A DNA stretch of 64,000 nt from Lasiosphaeris hirsuta (Eukaryota > Ascomycota > Sordariomycetes > Sordariales > Lasiosphaeriaceae), in assembly GCA_030549175.1 (NCBI GenBank), contig JAUKUA010000001.1, positions 6,820,001 through 6,884,000 on the forward strand, read 5' to 3'. Positions 22,200 through 33,776 of the stretch are shown piece by piece. The stretch's first letter is position 1; each line of letters begins with the position of its first letter. Below the pieces are notes generated by a model. That model saw nothing but the letters and a program-made list of their open reading frames with translations. It had not been told where the DNA came from and ran no database searches. A program made the translations under genes and the position numbers.

Positions 22200-23694
22200 T
22201 TAGTTATACTGGGCATACGCAGCCGTCGAGTTGAACTTGAGATTGCCCTTGATGACCTTGTCGACGGCGCTGAGGAAATCCTTCTCGGTAGCTACCTTCC
22301 TCCGCGCGCGGATGGCAAACATGCCCGCCTCCGTGCACACACTGCGCAGCTCGGCTCCTGTAGCGTTGGGACACAGGCGTGAGATGAGCTCCCACCGGAT
22401 GTCGCGCTCCACCGACATGCTCTTGGCGTGGATTCGCAAGATGTTGGCGCGACCTTCAAGATCGGGCAACGAAAACTCGATCTTACGGTCGATACGTCCA
22501 GGTCTCATGAGCGCGGGATCCAGCGTTGAGGGCCGGTTAGTGGCGAACATGACCTTGATATTGCCGCGCGCGTCGAAACCGTCAAGCTGGGTGATAAGTT
22601 CCAGCATAGTTCTCTGTACCTCGTTATCACCACCGGCACCATCGTCGAAACGCGCTCCACCAATGGCATCGATCTCGTCGAAGAAGATGATGCAGGCCTT
22701 CTTCGTCCGGGCCATCTCGAACAGCTCGCGGACCATCCTGGCACCCTCACCGACATACTTCTGAACCAACTCGCTTCCAATGACGCGAATAAACGTGGCG
22801 TCCGTCCTGTTGGCCACAGCGCGGGCACAAAGAGTCTTTCCAGTACCGGGGGGGCCATAGAGCAGGGCACCCTTGGGCGGGTCAATACCTAGGGCGCCGA
22901 AACGCTCTGGCGAGAGCAGGGGCATCTCCACAACTTCGCGCAGCTTCTCAACCTGCTCCTTGCAGCCGCCCACATCGCCGTATGTGACGTCGGGCTTCTC
23001 CTCGACCGTCATCATGGTGACACTGGCATCGATCTTGGGTGGGAGCGGCAGCATGATCTGGTACTTGTTACGGTCGACGCCGACTCGCATGCCCTCTTCG
23101 ATATCGGTCGGGCTGACGCGCTCGCCCAGCTGGACGACAAACTTCGCAATTTGCTTGACGTTAATGACATACTTGCTCTTGGATTCGTCCTTCTCGTCGG
23201 GGATGATCTTGGTGCACCTCGCTACCTGAAGAGGCTGCTCTTCTGACATCCGTTGACGATCGGCCGCCACGTCCCAGAGATGGGGTGGCGCAAGGCCTGT
23301 GTCTGATTCCTGTAGCGGTAATGTCAGCAAGATATCCCCAAGCTCCCTAGCATGCTGGTGTGAATTGTACCTTTACGCCAATCTTCTCGTCCACGCTCTG
23401 CTGCTTCTCCTTTATTTGTTGCTCGAGCTTCTTGATGGCGGCTCCGTAGGGAGCTGCGCCGTATGTCTTGAGGACCTGGATATCCCTTTGCGCGATGTTA
23501 GCTACTTGGGGTGGTGATGCGCGCGTCTCGGTGTAAAGCTTACTCATCGGATAGCGGCGTGATCTTCTTCTCTTCTATCTCGTCGTCGGCGAACTTTTTT
23601 TGGTACTTCTCCCAGTTGGAGCCTGTGGCAGAAGGCTACGGTTGGTTAGCAACAGGGCGCTTGCGGATTGGGAGGTCATCGGGGTGCGTACCAT
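22200..23694 (-). CDS. RPT1: 26S proteasome regulatory subunit 7 (AAA-ATPase Rpt1)
   Basis: One of six AAA-ATPases in the base of the 19S regulatory particle; unfolds ubiquitinated substrates. Exons complement(22200..23309, 23371..23485, 23544..23635, 23692..23694) give 439 aa. The ATG alone forms exon 1; exon 2 begins [20 protein letters not shown]. Joins give [17 protein letters not shown] and [18 protein letters not shown], the Rpt1-specific block. Coiled coil at about residues 50-75, OB region, Walker A GPPGTGKT, Walker [14 protein letters not shown]/arginine finger [12 protein letters not shown], and C-terminus AQYN, like the -YN end of other Rpt1 proteins. It shares a 527-bp divergent promoter with CCT4. 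The internal in-frame Met just upstream of exon 4 (MLTLPLQ) is intronic. Confidence 0.97.
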
Positions 23695-24221
23695 GGCTGC
23701 GGCTGGGAATGCGGAATCCCGGGGCAAGAAGGTGTATTGTTCGCGGTTTATCCGCCAGCAATAAAAGCAGCGATGGGAAAAAGAAGGTCGGTGTTTGGCC
23801 GCAGGGGGGTGTTGTGTTGTGTCGTGAAGAAAGCTTGTGGGGTGGGTTGGGAGTTGGGTGAAGCGTGAAGTGGATGATGGTCTGTTCGTAATCCATGCTG
23901 CCTGCCTTGCATGCCCAGCGCCCCAGTGCCCCAGTGACCCAGAGCTCTGCGAGGCTGCTGAGAACGGCCCTAAACCGCAAGAGGCTAGATCTAGCTACCT
24001 TGGACTGCAGTGGAGAAGAGCACGAGCCACTCTACCGAGGAAGAACTCCAGGGCCCGACAAAAAATTGCCTGTCCCGCAGTGCAAGTAAATCGTCACCTG
24101 GAGGGGAGCTCGCTGCCTGCAATCTAAAACAGAGAAATCAACACACCGTCGCAACCAGTTCACCACCCGCCCTTCTCAACTACACCCGTTACCCGTCTCA
24201 ACCCCCCCCAGATCCGCCAAT
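23695..24221. promoter_or_regulatory. bidirectional promoter between RPT1 and CCT4
   Basis: 527 bp separate the two divergent start codons. The interval must hold both promoters and leaders. I looked for the yeast Rpn4/PACE site GGTGGCAAA on both strands and did not see it. Confidence 0.6.
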
Positions 24222-26010
24222 ATGGCTGCCGTCCAGCCGTCCGTTGTCGGCGGAAACACGACTTTTCGCGTACGTCTGGCGCAAACAAAAGCGAGTGGAA
24301 GCTTCGTGCAGCAACTTGCTGACCCCTCAAACAGGACAAGGAGAAGCCGATCGCCGTGCGCTCTTCCAACATCGTTGCCGCAAGAGGTATGCGCCCACCC
24401 GGGATACACATCATACTCCACATCATATCATCCTTGCTAATAGCTGCACAGCCGTTGCCGATGCGATCAGAACATCACTGGGGCCGCGAGGTATGGACAA
24501 GATGATCCGGAGCGGCAGGGGCGAGACCATAATCACCAACGACGGCAGCACGATGCTCAAGAGCATGGCCGTGATGCACCCAACAGCCAAGATGCTGGTC
24601 CAGCTCTCCAACGCTCAGGACGTCGAGGCTGGTGACGGCACCACCTCGGTCGTCGTCATCTGCGGCAGTCTGCTTGGTGCCGCCGACAGGTTATTGTCCA
24701 AGGGCATCCACCCCTCCGTCATCTCCGAGTCGTTCCAGAGAGCTGCCGCCGCCGCCGTCCAGGTCCTCCACGACATGTCACAACCCATCTCCCTCTCCGA
24801 CACCTCTGCCCTCCTCACCGCCGCCAACACTTCGCTCTCGTCCAAGATCGTCTCCCAATACGCCAACCTCCTCGGCCCTATGGCTGTCAACGCCGTCACC
24901 AAGACGATAGACATCAAGACAGCAGAGAATGTGGATCTTAGGAACATCCGCATCATCAAGAAGGTCGGCGGCACCATCGAAGACAGCGAGCTGGTCGACG
25001 GTCTCGTCTTGACACAGCCGGTCATCAAGCACGCAGGAGGTGTATCAAGAATGGAGAAGGCAAAGATCGGTCTGATTCAGTTCCAACTGAGCCCCCCTAA
25101 ACCAGATGTGAGACAGCCCTTCTTAGTACCCAGACCAAAGCCCGTCTAACCTGCTGGCCTCGCGTAGATGGAAAACACAATCTCTGTAAACGACTACCGG
25201 CAAATGGACAAGATCGTGAAGGAGGAGCGCATGTACCTCCTCAACATGGTAAAGAAGATCAAAAAGGCCAAGTGCAACGTGCTGTTCATCCAAAAGTCGA
25301 TTCTGCGCGACGCCGTCAACGACCTGTCGCTTCACTTCCTGCAGCGCCTCGGCATTCTCGCCGTCAAGGATATTGAGCGCGACGAGGTCGAGTTCATCTG
25401 CAAGTCGACCGGTTGCAAGCCCATCGCCGACATTGACAGCTTCACCGAGGACAAGCTCGGCTCGGCCGACCTAGTCGAGGAGGTGCAGAGCTCAGGCAGC
25501 CGCATGGTCAAGGTGACGGGTACCCGGTCGGCCGGCAAGACCATTTCGGTGGTCGTGCGCGGTGCCAACAACCTCATCCTCGACGAGGCAGAGCGCTCGC
25601 TCCACGATGCCCTCTGCGTTGTCCGCTGCCTCGTCAAGAAGAAGGCTCTCATCGCCGGTGGTGGCGCCCCCGAGATCGAGATCGCCGCCCAGCTCAGCAA
25701 GCAATCCCGCGAGCTGACTGGCACCGAGGCCATCTGCTGGAAGGCCTTTGCCGATGCCATGGAGGTCATCCCCACCACACTGGCCGAGAACGCCGGACTC
25801 AACAGCATCAAGGTCGTCACGGCCCTGCGCCACCGCCACGAGATGGGCGAGAAGAACGCCGGTGTCAGCATCAAGAGCGGCGGCGTCAACGCAAACATTG
25901 CCAAGGAGAACGTCCTGCAGCCCCTACTCGTGAGCACCAGCGCTATTGAGCTGGCCGCTGAGACGGTCAAGATGATTCTGCGCATCGACGACATTGCGCT
26001 GAGCAGGTAG
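24222..26010 (+). CDS. CCT4: T-complex chaperonin delta subunit (CCT4)
   Basis: Subunit of the cytosolic TRiC/CCT chaperonin that folds actin, tubulin and WD40 proteins. Exons 24222..24269, 24335..24386, 24452..25107, 25168..26010 give 532 aa, the normal length. The start [16 protein letters not shown] sits in exon 1; exon 2 encodes [17 protein letters not shown]. Splicing gives [21 protein letters not shown], the group II chaperonin signature, followed by the ATP-site loop GDGTTSVVV. The last join gives [22 protein letters not shown], as in other delta subunits. The C-terminal nucleotide motif GGGAPE and the end [11 protein letters not shown] are present. Delta identity rests on [19 protein letters not shown]. 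Confidence 0.98.
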
Positions 26011-28356
26011 ACGGGGAAAAGAGTAAAGGCAGCGAGTAATGCATAGATATCAAAAGCAAAACTGTAGATGGGTTGGCAAGAGAAATATGCTGCAAATGCT
26101 CACAACATATTGCTGTCACTGATAATTTAAAGAACTGTCAGTATCAAATGAGCGAGGGACCACCAGGGCCGGCATAGACCCCATCCAGATCCAGGTACCT
26201 TGAACCGGTTCATGAGAAAGGCGGTAGTTAGGGAAAAGCGGATGTGGAGGTAGCTGCCTCGGTTTATACCCACCCATATACCACTAGAAGTGTCAAGACC
26301 CAGGAGTAGGCCACGAGGCAAGTCAGTCAGGCCCAAGACATCCGAACCTAGATGCATGAAGTGACATGTTGCCATATACCTTGTGTTTGAGAATGGAACG
26401 CACGATCTCGATGGCTACGATAGCAGTGTCAACGAATAGCAGGACCGCGTTTGGGTCTGAGCCAACTGGCCTAGTCTACAAAATGGAGCAGATCTCCTAT
26501 GGGCTCGTTCCGATGCCGACTCTCGGAAGACAACGCGCCGTCGGGATGGTGCCCCGTTCGCACGGTGTGTTGAAGAGGCCGTTAGCCCGCGCCGCGCGGC
26601 GGAGCCCCGATCCGACGGTGGGCTGGCTCTTAGCGACGTGGCTTTTGAGAGTTGGGAATGCGGGGAAGCAGTACACCCTCTTCTTGGCTGGCTCCATTGG
26701 CTGCATGTGAAGAGATCGCTGGTGGAGACTACGGGGCAAGGGGGTGGGATGGTAGGTCTAGTTGGAGGGAAGGGCATTGTGATGTTGACGCTGATGTTAG
26801 CTTACAGGGTCGGCGTTGAGATGTGGATTTGTTGTTTCCCCGGGGAATGGGTTCTTTCTTTACTGTCCGTAAATCAGCAAAGGTGACGAGAGTCCTTTGA
26901 GAATTGTCTTACCTTCTTCATAGCTACCTTAGGCAAGCACGGGCAGTAGGTTCCATCCCATGCTCGCTACCTAGGTAGGCACCTAGGTAGTTAGTTACAA
27001 GCCGGTGGCATCTGTCATGATCTAGGGTTAGTTATCCCCACGTTCTGTGATGGTAGGCAGCCATCCACTGTAATAATTTTTAAGTTATTTCATCCCAATA
27101 GTGTCGTAGAAAAGCAATGGCACATTATGTGCGCTCCCTGTTTTATATTCCCAATTGGGGAGGTAGGAATGAGTCCCCTCCATCAGTCTCCCGACGCACT
27201 ATACCCCTTGCTTAAAACTTCTATTTCGTTGTTTTCATGTATGTTGACCGAAACCAGTAACCCTGCTCAATACCTCAGCTAGGTATGAGGCCCGACTTAC
27301 GTGACTCTACTCACAATAGCCACTAAAGTTAGCCCATGGCTTTGGCACGGAATATTTGATAATGGTAAGCTGACCGTTCCGGGGCCTGACGAACCGCCCC
27401 ACCATTTCCAAACTGTAATTAACTTCCAATCACCCACGACAACAACATTATCAGGACAGGCGCGCACGACCGATACGCATTTTGGTGTTACGTTCCCAGG
27501 CTGGGAGCACCAACAAACAACATGAAATTGTCTGATAACGGTTGTTTCCCAGCTGCTTCAATTGGACCACCACCCCACCCCCCCCCCCCCTGGCAACGAT
27601 AAACTTGATAGGTGACGGGGAAAGAGAGGGGAAGATGCCTCGGTACTTGGGCCTGGTCGTATGTAGCTTGGCTTGGATCGAACGGCCCCCTCTTCTCACA
27701 AGTACTCTCCGGGGCACCTCGAGGCATGCCATCCCCCTTGCGATGGCCGCATGGAACGGGGTGAATGTGAGGTTTGGTTTCTCTTCCATTCTTTCAAGTT
27801 ATGTCCTGTGTCCTCTCTATTCTAACGCCAATACCAACATCGTGGCTCGTTTTTCGCCTCTTTCGAGCAAAAACGGCAAAGTTCTCGATGGGAAACACGG
27901 TATTTCGGCGTATTTCAGTCGGTTCGTGAAGACCTGCCCCTAGCTTGATCCATCCTGGAAGGAGGGTGGAGAGGTGTGCCATCGCGGATCACGCTCGCCT
28001 CTGGGCTCTCAAGATTCACTCTTGGCACGGGGTCCGAGGAATGCGAGAGAGCCCATGCTCCTCCATATCAAGACACTTACACCTTTCCCATTCTCCCGTA
28101 ATAATATTTAGGGGTGCCCCTCTATCCCTCCATCGCTACCACTCCACCACCCCTGTCCAAAGCCCGCCCACTTGTCAACTCAACAACACATCTGTTACCA
28201 AGGCACTCATAAGGCACTCATAGAAACGTTGACGTCTCTCACCATTGGCCGGTTTGGGTCACAGTCAGCTCCCACCCCCTGAACGCTCGTCGGGGCGTAT
28301 ATACAAGTCATTTAAGGTCTCCACCGGCCCTCAACTTCTCCTTCCCAACACTCAAG
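26011..28356. other. intergenic, CCT4 to P450
   Basis: About 2.35 kb with no supportable gene. It contains palindromic CTACCTAGGTAG-type motifs (26967-26990), an AT-richer stretch (about 27060-27260) and a 13-C run (27578-27590). On the minus strand a short hydrophobic stretch (about 26385-26450, reading DPNAVLLFVDTAIVAIEIV) ends at stops and at a possible donor; too short to call. Confidence 0.5.
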
Positions 28357-30083
28357 ATGGGTCTGGTCGAGGAAGTTGTGGCCCATGGCTCACTCAAGAA
28401 CTTCTTGATCTTGGCATCCGGCCTGCTGGCAGTTCATGTCGCCGTCCAGTTCTTGAAGGTAGCCGTGCAGAATGCCAGGCTGGCGACAAGAGGTCCTCGG
28501 GCAGCCAGGGTCCCATCCAAACTCCCCCTTGGTAAGGGGGTTCTCATCTTTGCCCAAGCCAAGACAGCAGCCCCCCTAACCCTGCCATAGGTCTCGGCTT
28601 CATATACGGCACCATCAAGGCAATGATGGAGCACTCGAACCTCGCGTACTGGCGCTGGATGTTCAGTCACGTCGAGGGGTGGACTGTTGAAACCCGTCTC
28701 ATTGGGCGCCGCATCGTCTTTACAGCAGACCCCGAGAACGTCAAGGCGATCCTGGCCACGCAGTTTGGCAACTACGGCAAGGGTAAGCCCTTTCACGATG
28801 AATGGAAGGCTTTCTTAGGTGACAGCATCTTTACCACCGACGGAGACCTCTGGCACAACAGCCGCCAGCTCATCCGGCCCCAGTTTATCAAGGACCGTGT
28901 TAGTGATCTGCAGTGCTTTGAGGACAAGATGCAAACTCTCTTCCGCGCCATCGCGAACGGCGGGGCCCTTGACGGCGAGGACCAGCCTGTCGACATGGCT
29001 GCGGGTAACGGCAAGCCGGTTGATATCAGTGACTTGTTTTTCCGGTTCACGCTTGACTCGGCCACTGAGTTTCTTTTGGGCAAGGACGTCAAGTCGCTCA
29101 GGTGAGCTTTTCTTCAGCTCGCCATTTCAGAGACCTAACTACTGACACTTTCTGTCAGCACTCCCCGACAGGCATTTGCCGAGGCCTTCGCCGAAGCCCA
29201 ACGAGTACAGAGCATCACCTCGCGTGCCGGCCCCCTGAGCCCCCTTATGCCCCGCAAGAAGTTCAACGACGCCATGAAGGTAATCAACACCTTCATTGAC
29301 CAGTACATCGACCGCGCCCTGGAGCTCAGCCCTGACGAGCTTGCCGGCAAGACGAAGTCCGACGCCGGCTACACCTTCCTGCACGCGCTGGCCGGCTTCA
29401 CGCGGGACCGCAAGGTCCTGCACGACCAGCTGATCGCGGTCCTCCTCGCTGGCCGCGACACCACCGCCTCCACCCTATCCTGGACCCTCTATGAGCTCGC
29501 GCGTACCCCCGACGCCGTGGCTAAGCTGCGCGCCGAGATCCTCTCGGTCGTCGGCCCCGACCGTGCCCCGACCTACGACGACCTCAAGGGTATGAAGTAC
29601 CTGCAGAACGTCATGAACGAGACGCTGCGCCTGTACCCCTCGGTCCCCTTCAACGTGCGCCTCGCGCTCAAGGACACGGTGCTCCCGCGCGGCGCCGGCC
29701 CCGACGGCTCGCTGCCGCTGCACGTCCTCAAGGACACGCCCATCGGGTACAGCACGCTGGTGATGCAGCGGCGCGCGGATCTGTACCCACGCGCAAGCAA
29801 CGACTTTGCCGAGGTCGAGGTCTTCTCGCCCGACCGCTGGGCGAACTGGCAGCCCAAGCCGTGGCAGTACATCCCGTTCAACGGGGGTCCGCGGATCTGC
29901 ATCGGGCAGCAGTTTGCGTTGACTGAGATGGGTTATGTGCTCACCAGGCTGTTTCAAAAGTACGATCGGGTCGACAACCACATGGGTGAGGTGGATGGGG
30001 GGCGGCCGACACTCAAGGCCGAGATTGTGTTGCAGCCGGGCGATGGCGTGAGAGTGGCCTTGTGGGAAGCGAAGTGGGGTTAA
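28357..30083 (+). CDS. cytochrome P450, CYP52-clan (fatty acid/alkane hydroxylase type)
   Basis: ER-membrane haem monooxygenase. Exons 28357..28531, 28591..29101, 29159..30083 give 478 aa. An N-terminal anchor is visible (NFLILASGLLAVHVAVQFL, about residues 14-32). C-helix WHNSRQLIRPQF; I-helix oxygen-binding LLAGRDTTAS; K-helix ETLRLYP (ExxR); PERF-like FSPDRW; haem-binding FNGGPRICIGQQFALTE with the axial Cys. The wording FNGGPRIC(I/L)GQQFALTE and LAGRDTTA are typical of CYP52/CYP539 enzymes that omega-hydroxylate fatty acids or alkanes; substrate is inferred. Subfamily cannot be fixed without alignment. Confidence 0.95.
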
Positions 30084-30286
30084 TGGGCTTTTAAGCTCTG
30101 GAGTTTGGGTTGGGAAGATGGCGGTATGTTCGTCGGGCTTGGCTGGTGTCGGCGGCAGTCTGTTGTTGGTGACGAGGCGTATGTATACCCTTCTGTGCAG
30201 GCCGGGGTTGGGCAACAATACCAAGCATAGGAATCCCGCAGATATAAGCAAAAAGGACCACCCACACATCTTCATGCAACAAGCGA
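30084..30286. other. spacer, P450 to tRNA-Arg
   Basis: P450 3' flank and tRNA 5' flank; nothing else recognised. Confidence 0.4.
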
Positions 30287-30359
30287 GGTCCGCTGGCTCA
30301 ATGGTAGAGCGTCTGACTACGAATCAGGAGGTTCCAGGTTCCGAGACCTGGGTGGATCG
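30287..30359 (+). tRNA. tRNA-Arg (ACG), T-loop one base long
   Basis: Full cloverleaf without intron. Acceptor GGTCCGC pairs with GTGGATC, discriminator G. D-arm GCTC/GAGC. Anticodon stem TCTGA/TCAGG with loop CTACGAA, giving anticodon ACG (arginine, CGN codons). T-stem CCAGG/CCTGG. The T-loop is TTCCGAGA, eight bases, where TTCGAGA (seven) is expected, i.e. one extra C inside the B-box. This could be a real variant or a homopolymer sequencing error. Confidence 0.88.
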
Positions 30360-30493
30360 ACGTACTCCCCTGGACCATGTCCGGGTGGATTGGGATATCA
30401 ACTCCACGAGACCATTTCGCCCAATTTTCAATGCACACCTTTTTCAAACACGCCCTTTATGACCAATACACGCATGCCCAGTTTCACCTTTAT
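30360..30493. other. spacer, tRNA-Arg to aminotransferase 3' end
   Basis: Short spacer. A TTTT near 30425 is the first T run after the tRNA and may serve as Pol III terminator. Confidence 0.35.
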
Positions 30494-32456
30494 TCACATC
30501 CCGTAGCTCTCCCGAATTGCCGCCCCGAGCCTCCCGATAGCCTCCGTCATATTCTCAGGCGTCGCCGCCGCGTACGTCGTGCGGAAGAACATGTCGCGGG
30601 GCGCCTTGTCCTGCTCTGCGCGGAACCACGACCCGCGGCCAACCAGGACACCCTTGCTGATGCAGCGGTTGAAAATGTCCTCCTCAATCTCCAGGATGGA
30701 CTGCTGCGGGAAGGACGGGTGGCGGGTGTGGTCGACTTTGAGCCAGTGCTGTTTTCGTGTCAGTTATCTGCGATGCAGCGAGGGGGGGAAGGGGTGCAGA
30801 CGCACAAACATGCCCGCGGCCGGGGCGCTCCAGGTGACCACCTCCCCGGGCAGATAGGCCTCGCAGGCGCCGAGGATGACGTCCCGGCGCTTGGTGTACT
30901 CGCCACGCAGGTTCATCAGCCAGCGCAGGTAGCCCTCGTGGCCCCACTGCTCGTCGAGCAGCTTATGCAGGATGACCTGCGAGAAGCCGCTAGGGCCTTG
31001 ATTGCACACCTCGGCGTGGCGGACGTAGCGCTCGATGATCTGCTCCGAGCCCGTGACCCAGCCGAGCCGGGAGCCGGGCACGACCACCTTGGAGAAGGAG
31101 TCCATGCGGAGCACGCGCCCGTCGACGTCCATGCTCAGCAGCGACGGGATCAGCCCGCCAAGGAACTCGTCCACTGGCATCGTCGCCGCCGCGGCGCCGG
31201 CTGGGTCAGGGTTACTCCGGCCGCCTTTTTGGTACGGCGCCATCTGCAGAAAGTAGTACGGCTCGTCCTCGAGGATGAAAACATCCCACCGCCTCGCGAC
31301 CTCGTAGATCTCCCTCCTCCGCCTTTCCCCCTGCGTCGCGCCCGTCGGATTCTGGCCCGAGGGAACCGTATACAGCACATGGGGCCGCGGTCCCCGACTC
31401 GCATCCCACCCTGCCAAGATGCGCTCCATGCTCTCGGGCAGGAGGCCTTCCCCGTCCATCTCAACGCCGACCACGCGCACCCCCAGCGGCCCCGCCGTCT
31501 CGATCGCCGTCGAGAAGGAATACTCCTCCGTCAGCAGCGCTTCGCCCCTCTCGCAGAGCATGCGCAGCGCCTGCTCCAGCGCGGCCGTGCTGCCCACTGT
31601 CAGCGCACACCGCCAGTCGGCATACGGAGGGTCGCACACGAGCTCGGTGTGCTCGGTGACCCAGCGCGTCATCTGGGCGCTGCCGTTCGCCTGGCCGTAG
31701 TTCAGCGCGATGCTCAGGTCGTACTCGGCCACGCCCGCGGCGACGTCGTACTTGCCGATGCGCAGGTCGGCGCCGCCGCCGGGGGCGCGGGTGGCGGTCT
31801 CGGAGAAGTGCGGGGGCGCCGGCACGCGCAGCGACAGCGACTCGAAGGGGAAGTACTCGGCGCAGGGCAGGCCGCCGCCCAGCGAGATGAGGCCCGGGTT
31901 CTTGAGGTGCTTAGCGGCCGACTTGAGCACGCACGGCTCGCGCACGGCGGATTCGGGGGATAGGTGGTCTGCGGGGGAAGTTTAGTTTAGGGGCTAATGA
32001 GGGGGAATGGAGGCGTACGATCCCAGCGCTTAGCTTTAGGTTTATTTGTTGTCTGCCAGCGAATTATCATCAATCAGTACAACTACCCCTTTTCATCACC
32101 ATCGCGAGATGGTTGGTGTCAGGGTTAGGGTCAGTCAAACTCACCGGCCCTTTGAACATGTCGCTGTCGCTATACGCCGCCGTCAATGCAACCAACCGCC
32201 CCGCCTTGGCCCGCCTCTCTAGAATATCCTCGATTGAGACCCGCGTAGCCCCATTAGCCGCTTCTTTGTCAATTACCGCCACGAGGGCTTCTGCATGGTC
32301 ACCTCGGGACTTGGAGTGGAAGAATGACGCACTGTTGCGTCTGCCGAGGGAACCCCCCACGGCGCGGCTCCGATGCTGTGTGGTGTAAACCAGCAGCGGG
32401 CGCGGGAGTGGGAGCGACAGGCGGCCCCCGATGGTGGCGGAGACGGCTCTCCGCAT
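30494..32456 (-). CDS. aromatic / 2-aminoadipate aminotransferase (Aro8 family), probably mitochondrial
   Basis: PLP-dependent class I aminotransferase, probably acting on aromatic amino acids, 2-aminoadipate or kynurenine. Exons complement(30494..30748, 30806..31968, 32019..32052, 32145..32456) give 587 aa. The first 50 residues (MRRAVSATIGGRLSLPLPRP, then Arg/Ser/His-rich without acids) look like a mitochondrial presequence. A 34-nt exon supplies TTNKPKAKRWDH and joins DMFKGP to HLSPESAVREP as in the family. Core: NPGLISLGGGLPCAEYFPFE, GSTAALEQALRML, YTVPSGQNPTGAT, EDEPYYFLQM and the PLP lysine in RMDSFSKVVVPGSRLGW. The C-terminal domain runs MF-HWLKVDHTRHPSF and RDMFFRTTYA. The Aro8 versus Lys12-type substrate cannot be settled from sequence. 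Confidence 0.93.
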
Positions 32457-33776
32457 CTTGGACGCGGGAACAGGGAGCCGAGGCGCTTAGAAGCCCAAAC
32501 GCAATTTCAATCAAGTAGAACACCCAATCCAGGTCTTCTGTTTTGCTAGAGAGAGCCAGAATTGCAAAATGTACAGAGACGAGGTGTGATATATTCAAAT
32601 GAGAGGGGACAAAGCATCGTTCCAGCGGTGTTGATAACGGCCATGTACCTATCCGATAGCCGTCCGATTGGCGCCGCTCGGTAACTATCCAGGGACCGAT
32701 GGCGGGGGCCGACTCCCTTCCCGACCCGCCAGTAGCCGCCGGTAGCCAGCCATCAACCACTTGCCTTCGGCCCATCCCCGTCAACGCATACTATACGGCG
32801 CCTTGTGACCGCCGTCTCTTCCTTTGGGTACGTAAAAACCCAAAGACAGCCGTGATTCTTAGGTAAAAATTGAGCATGCCCCGCCTAACAACAGACCTCC
32901 ATTATTCCAACTCCGAGTCGTGACGCCGCCAACTGCCTATATACATCGATATCCTCTACCTCCCAACAGTAGAGAGACGAGAGGGGAGTTGCGTTATTGT
33001 CGAGTATCCCCAGCCTTGTGAACGCTCTGCTTTTCGACATGTGCCGGGAGCCTCCGCCCCCCCCCCCCCCCCAAAAAAGCAGGAAAAGAGCGCTGCCGCC
33101 TTTCTAAAGTGAAATCTATCCATATGACCACCGCTTTTGCAGCTAACCCGAGGAGAAAACGTATTATGCGCCGCGAATGCGGAAAAAAATCATCATCCAT
33201 CTAACACTGGCTACACAGCCAACAGGAAATTGCTCGCTCTCCACCGAGCGGGCTTCTGTCGTCGACAGTACTGGTCGATTCGTGGCCTGGTGAGGAAGTC
33301 GATGGGCCACTGGCTTGGCCCTGGATGGCACGACGATGCTTGTTTTGGTATCACGGGTACCAGCGGGCCAGCCCATTGTCGTGAAAAAGAGATATCCAGA
33401 ATTAAGTCGCGTGCCAACTTTTGTCCAAAAACTCCGGAAGTCAAAAAAGGCTATGTCCGGTCCTGGTGTTCGGCGGCTCAAGCAAACGAGACGGTCTGTG
33501 TCCGAACGGAGGCGGCGGGAACGATGAGCTTCAAAGTTCAATGCCACAACCTACTGGATGTAGGTATCACCTTGATAGCTAGGGCATGGCCAAGGCCGAA
33601 CTTTGCCGGTGTGATAAGAAAACGGTTGCTGAGAACAAGCGAAAGAAAGAAAACGTGTAGATAGAATCCGGAGTGTCCACGGAGCGTTGTGTCCTTTGGT
33701 AGTCCAGGGCCTGCCTGCCTTTGTGCCGAGATTAAACACAATACGCTCAGATCATACCAGCGAATGAACTCCAACG
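32457..33776. other. intergenic, aminotransferase upstream region
   Basis: About 1.3 kb. Holds the aminotransferase promoter, a 16-C run (33057-33072) and no recognisable gene. Confidence 0.5.

Noticed and set aside
26127..26450. Minus-strand hydrophobic stretch (DPNAVLLFVDTAIVAIEIV) with a possible donor after it, like a membrane protein fragment
   Set aside because: Too short, bordered by stops, and the continuation after any plausible intron is not protein-like.
30377..31963. 528-codon plus-strand frame
   Set aside because: Antisense shadow of the aminotransferase gene; its GC-rich third positions keep the opposite strand open.
32110..32150. Telomere-like GGGTTAGGG inside an aminotransferase intron
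   Set aside because: Only about one and a half repeat units, so chance is sufficient.
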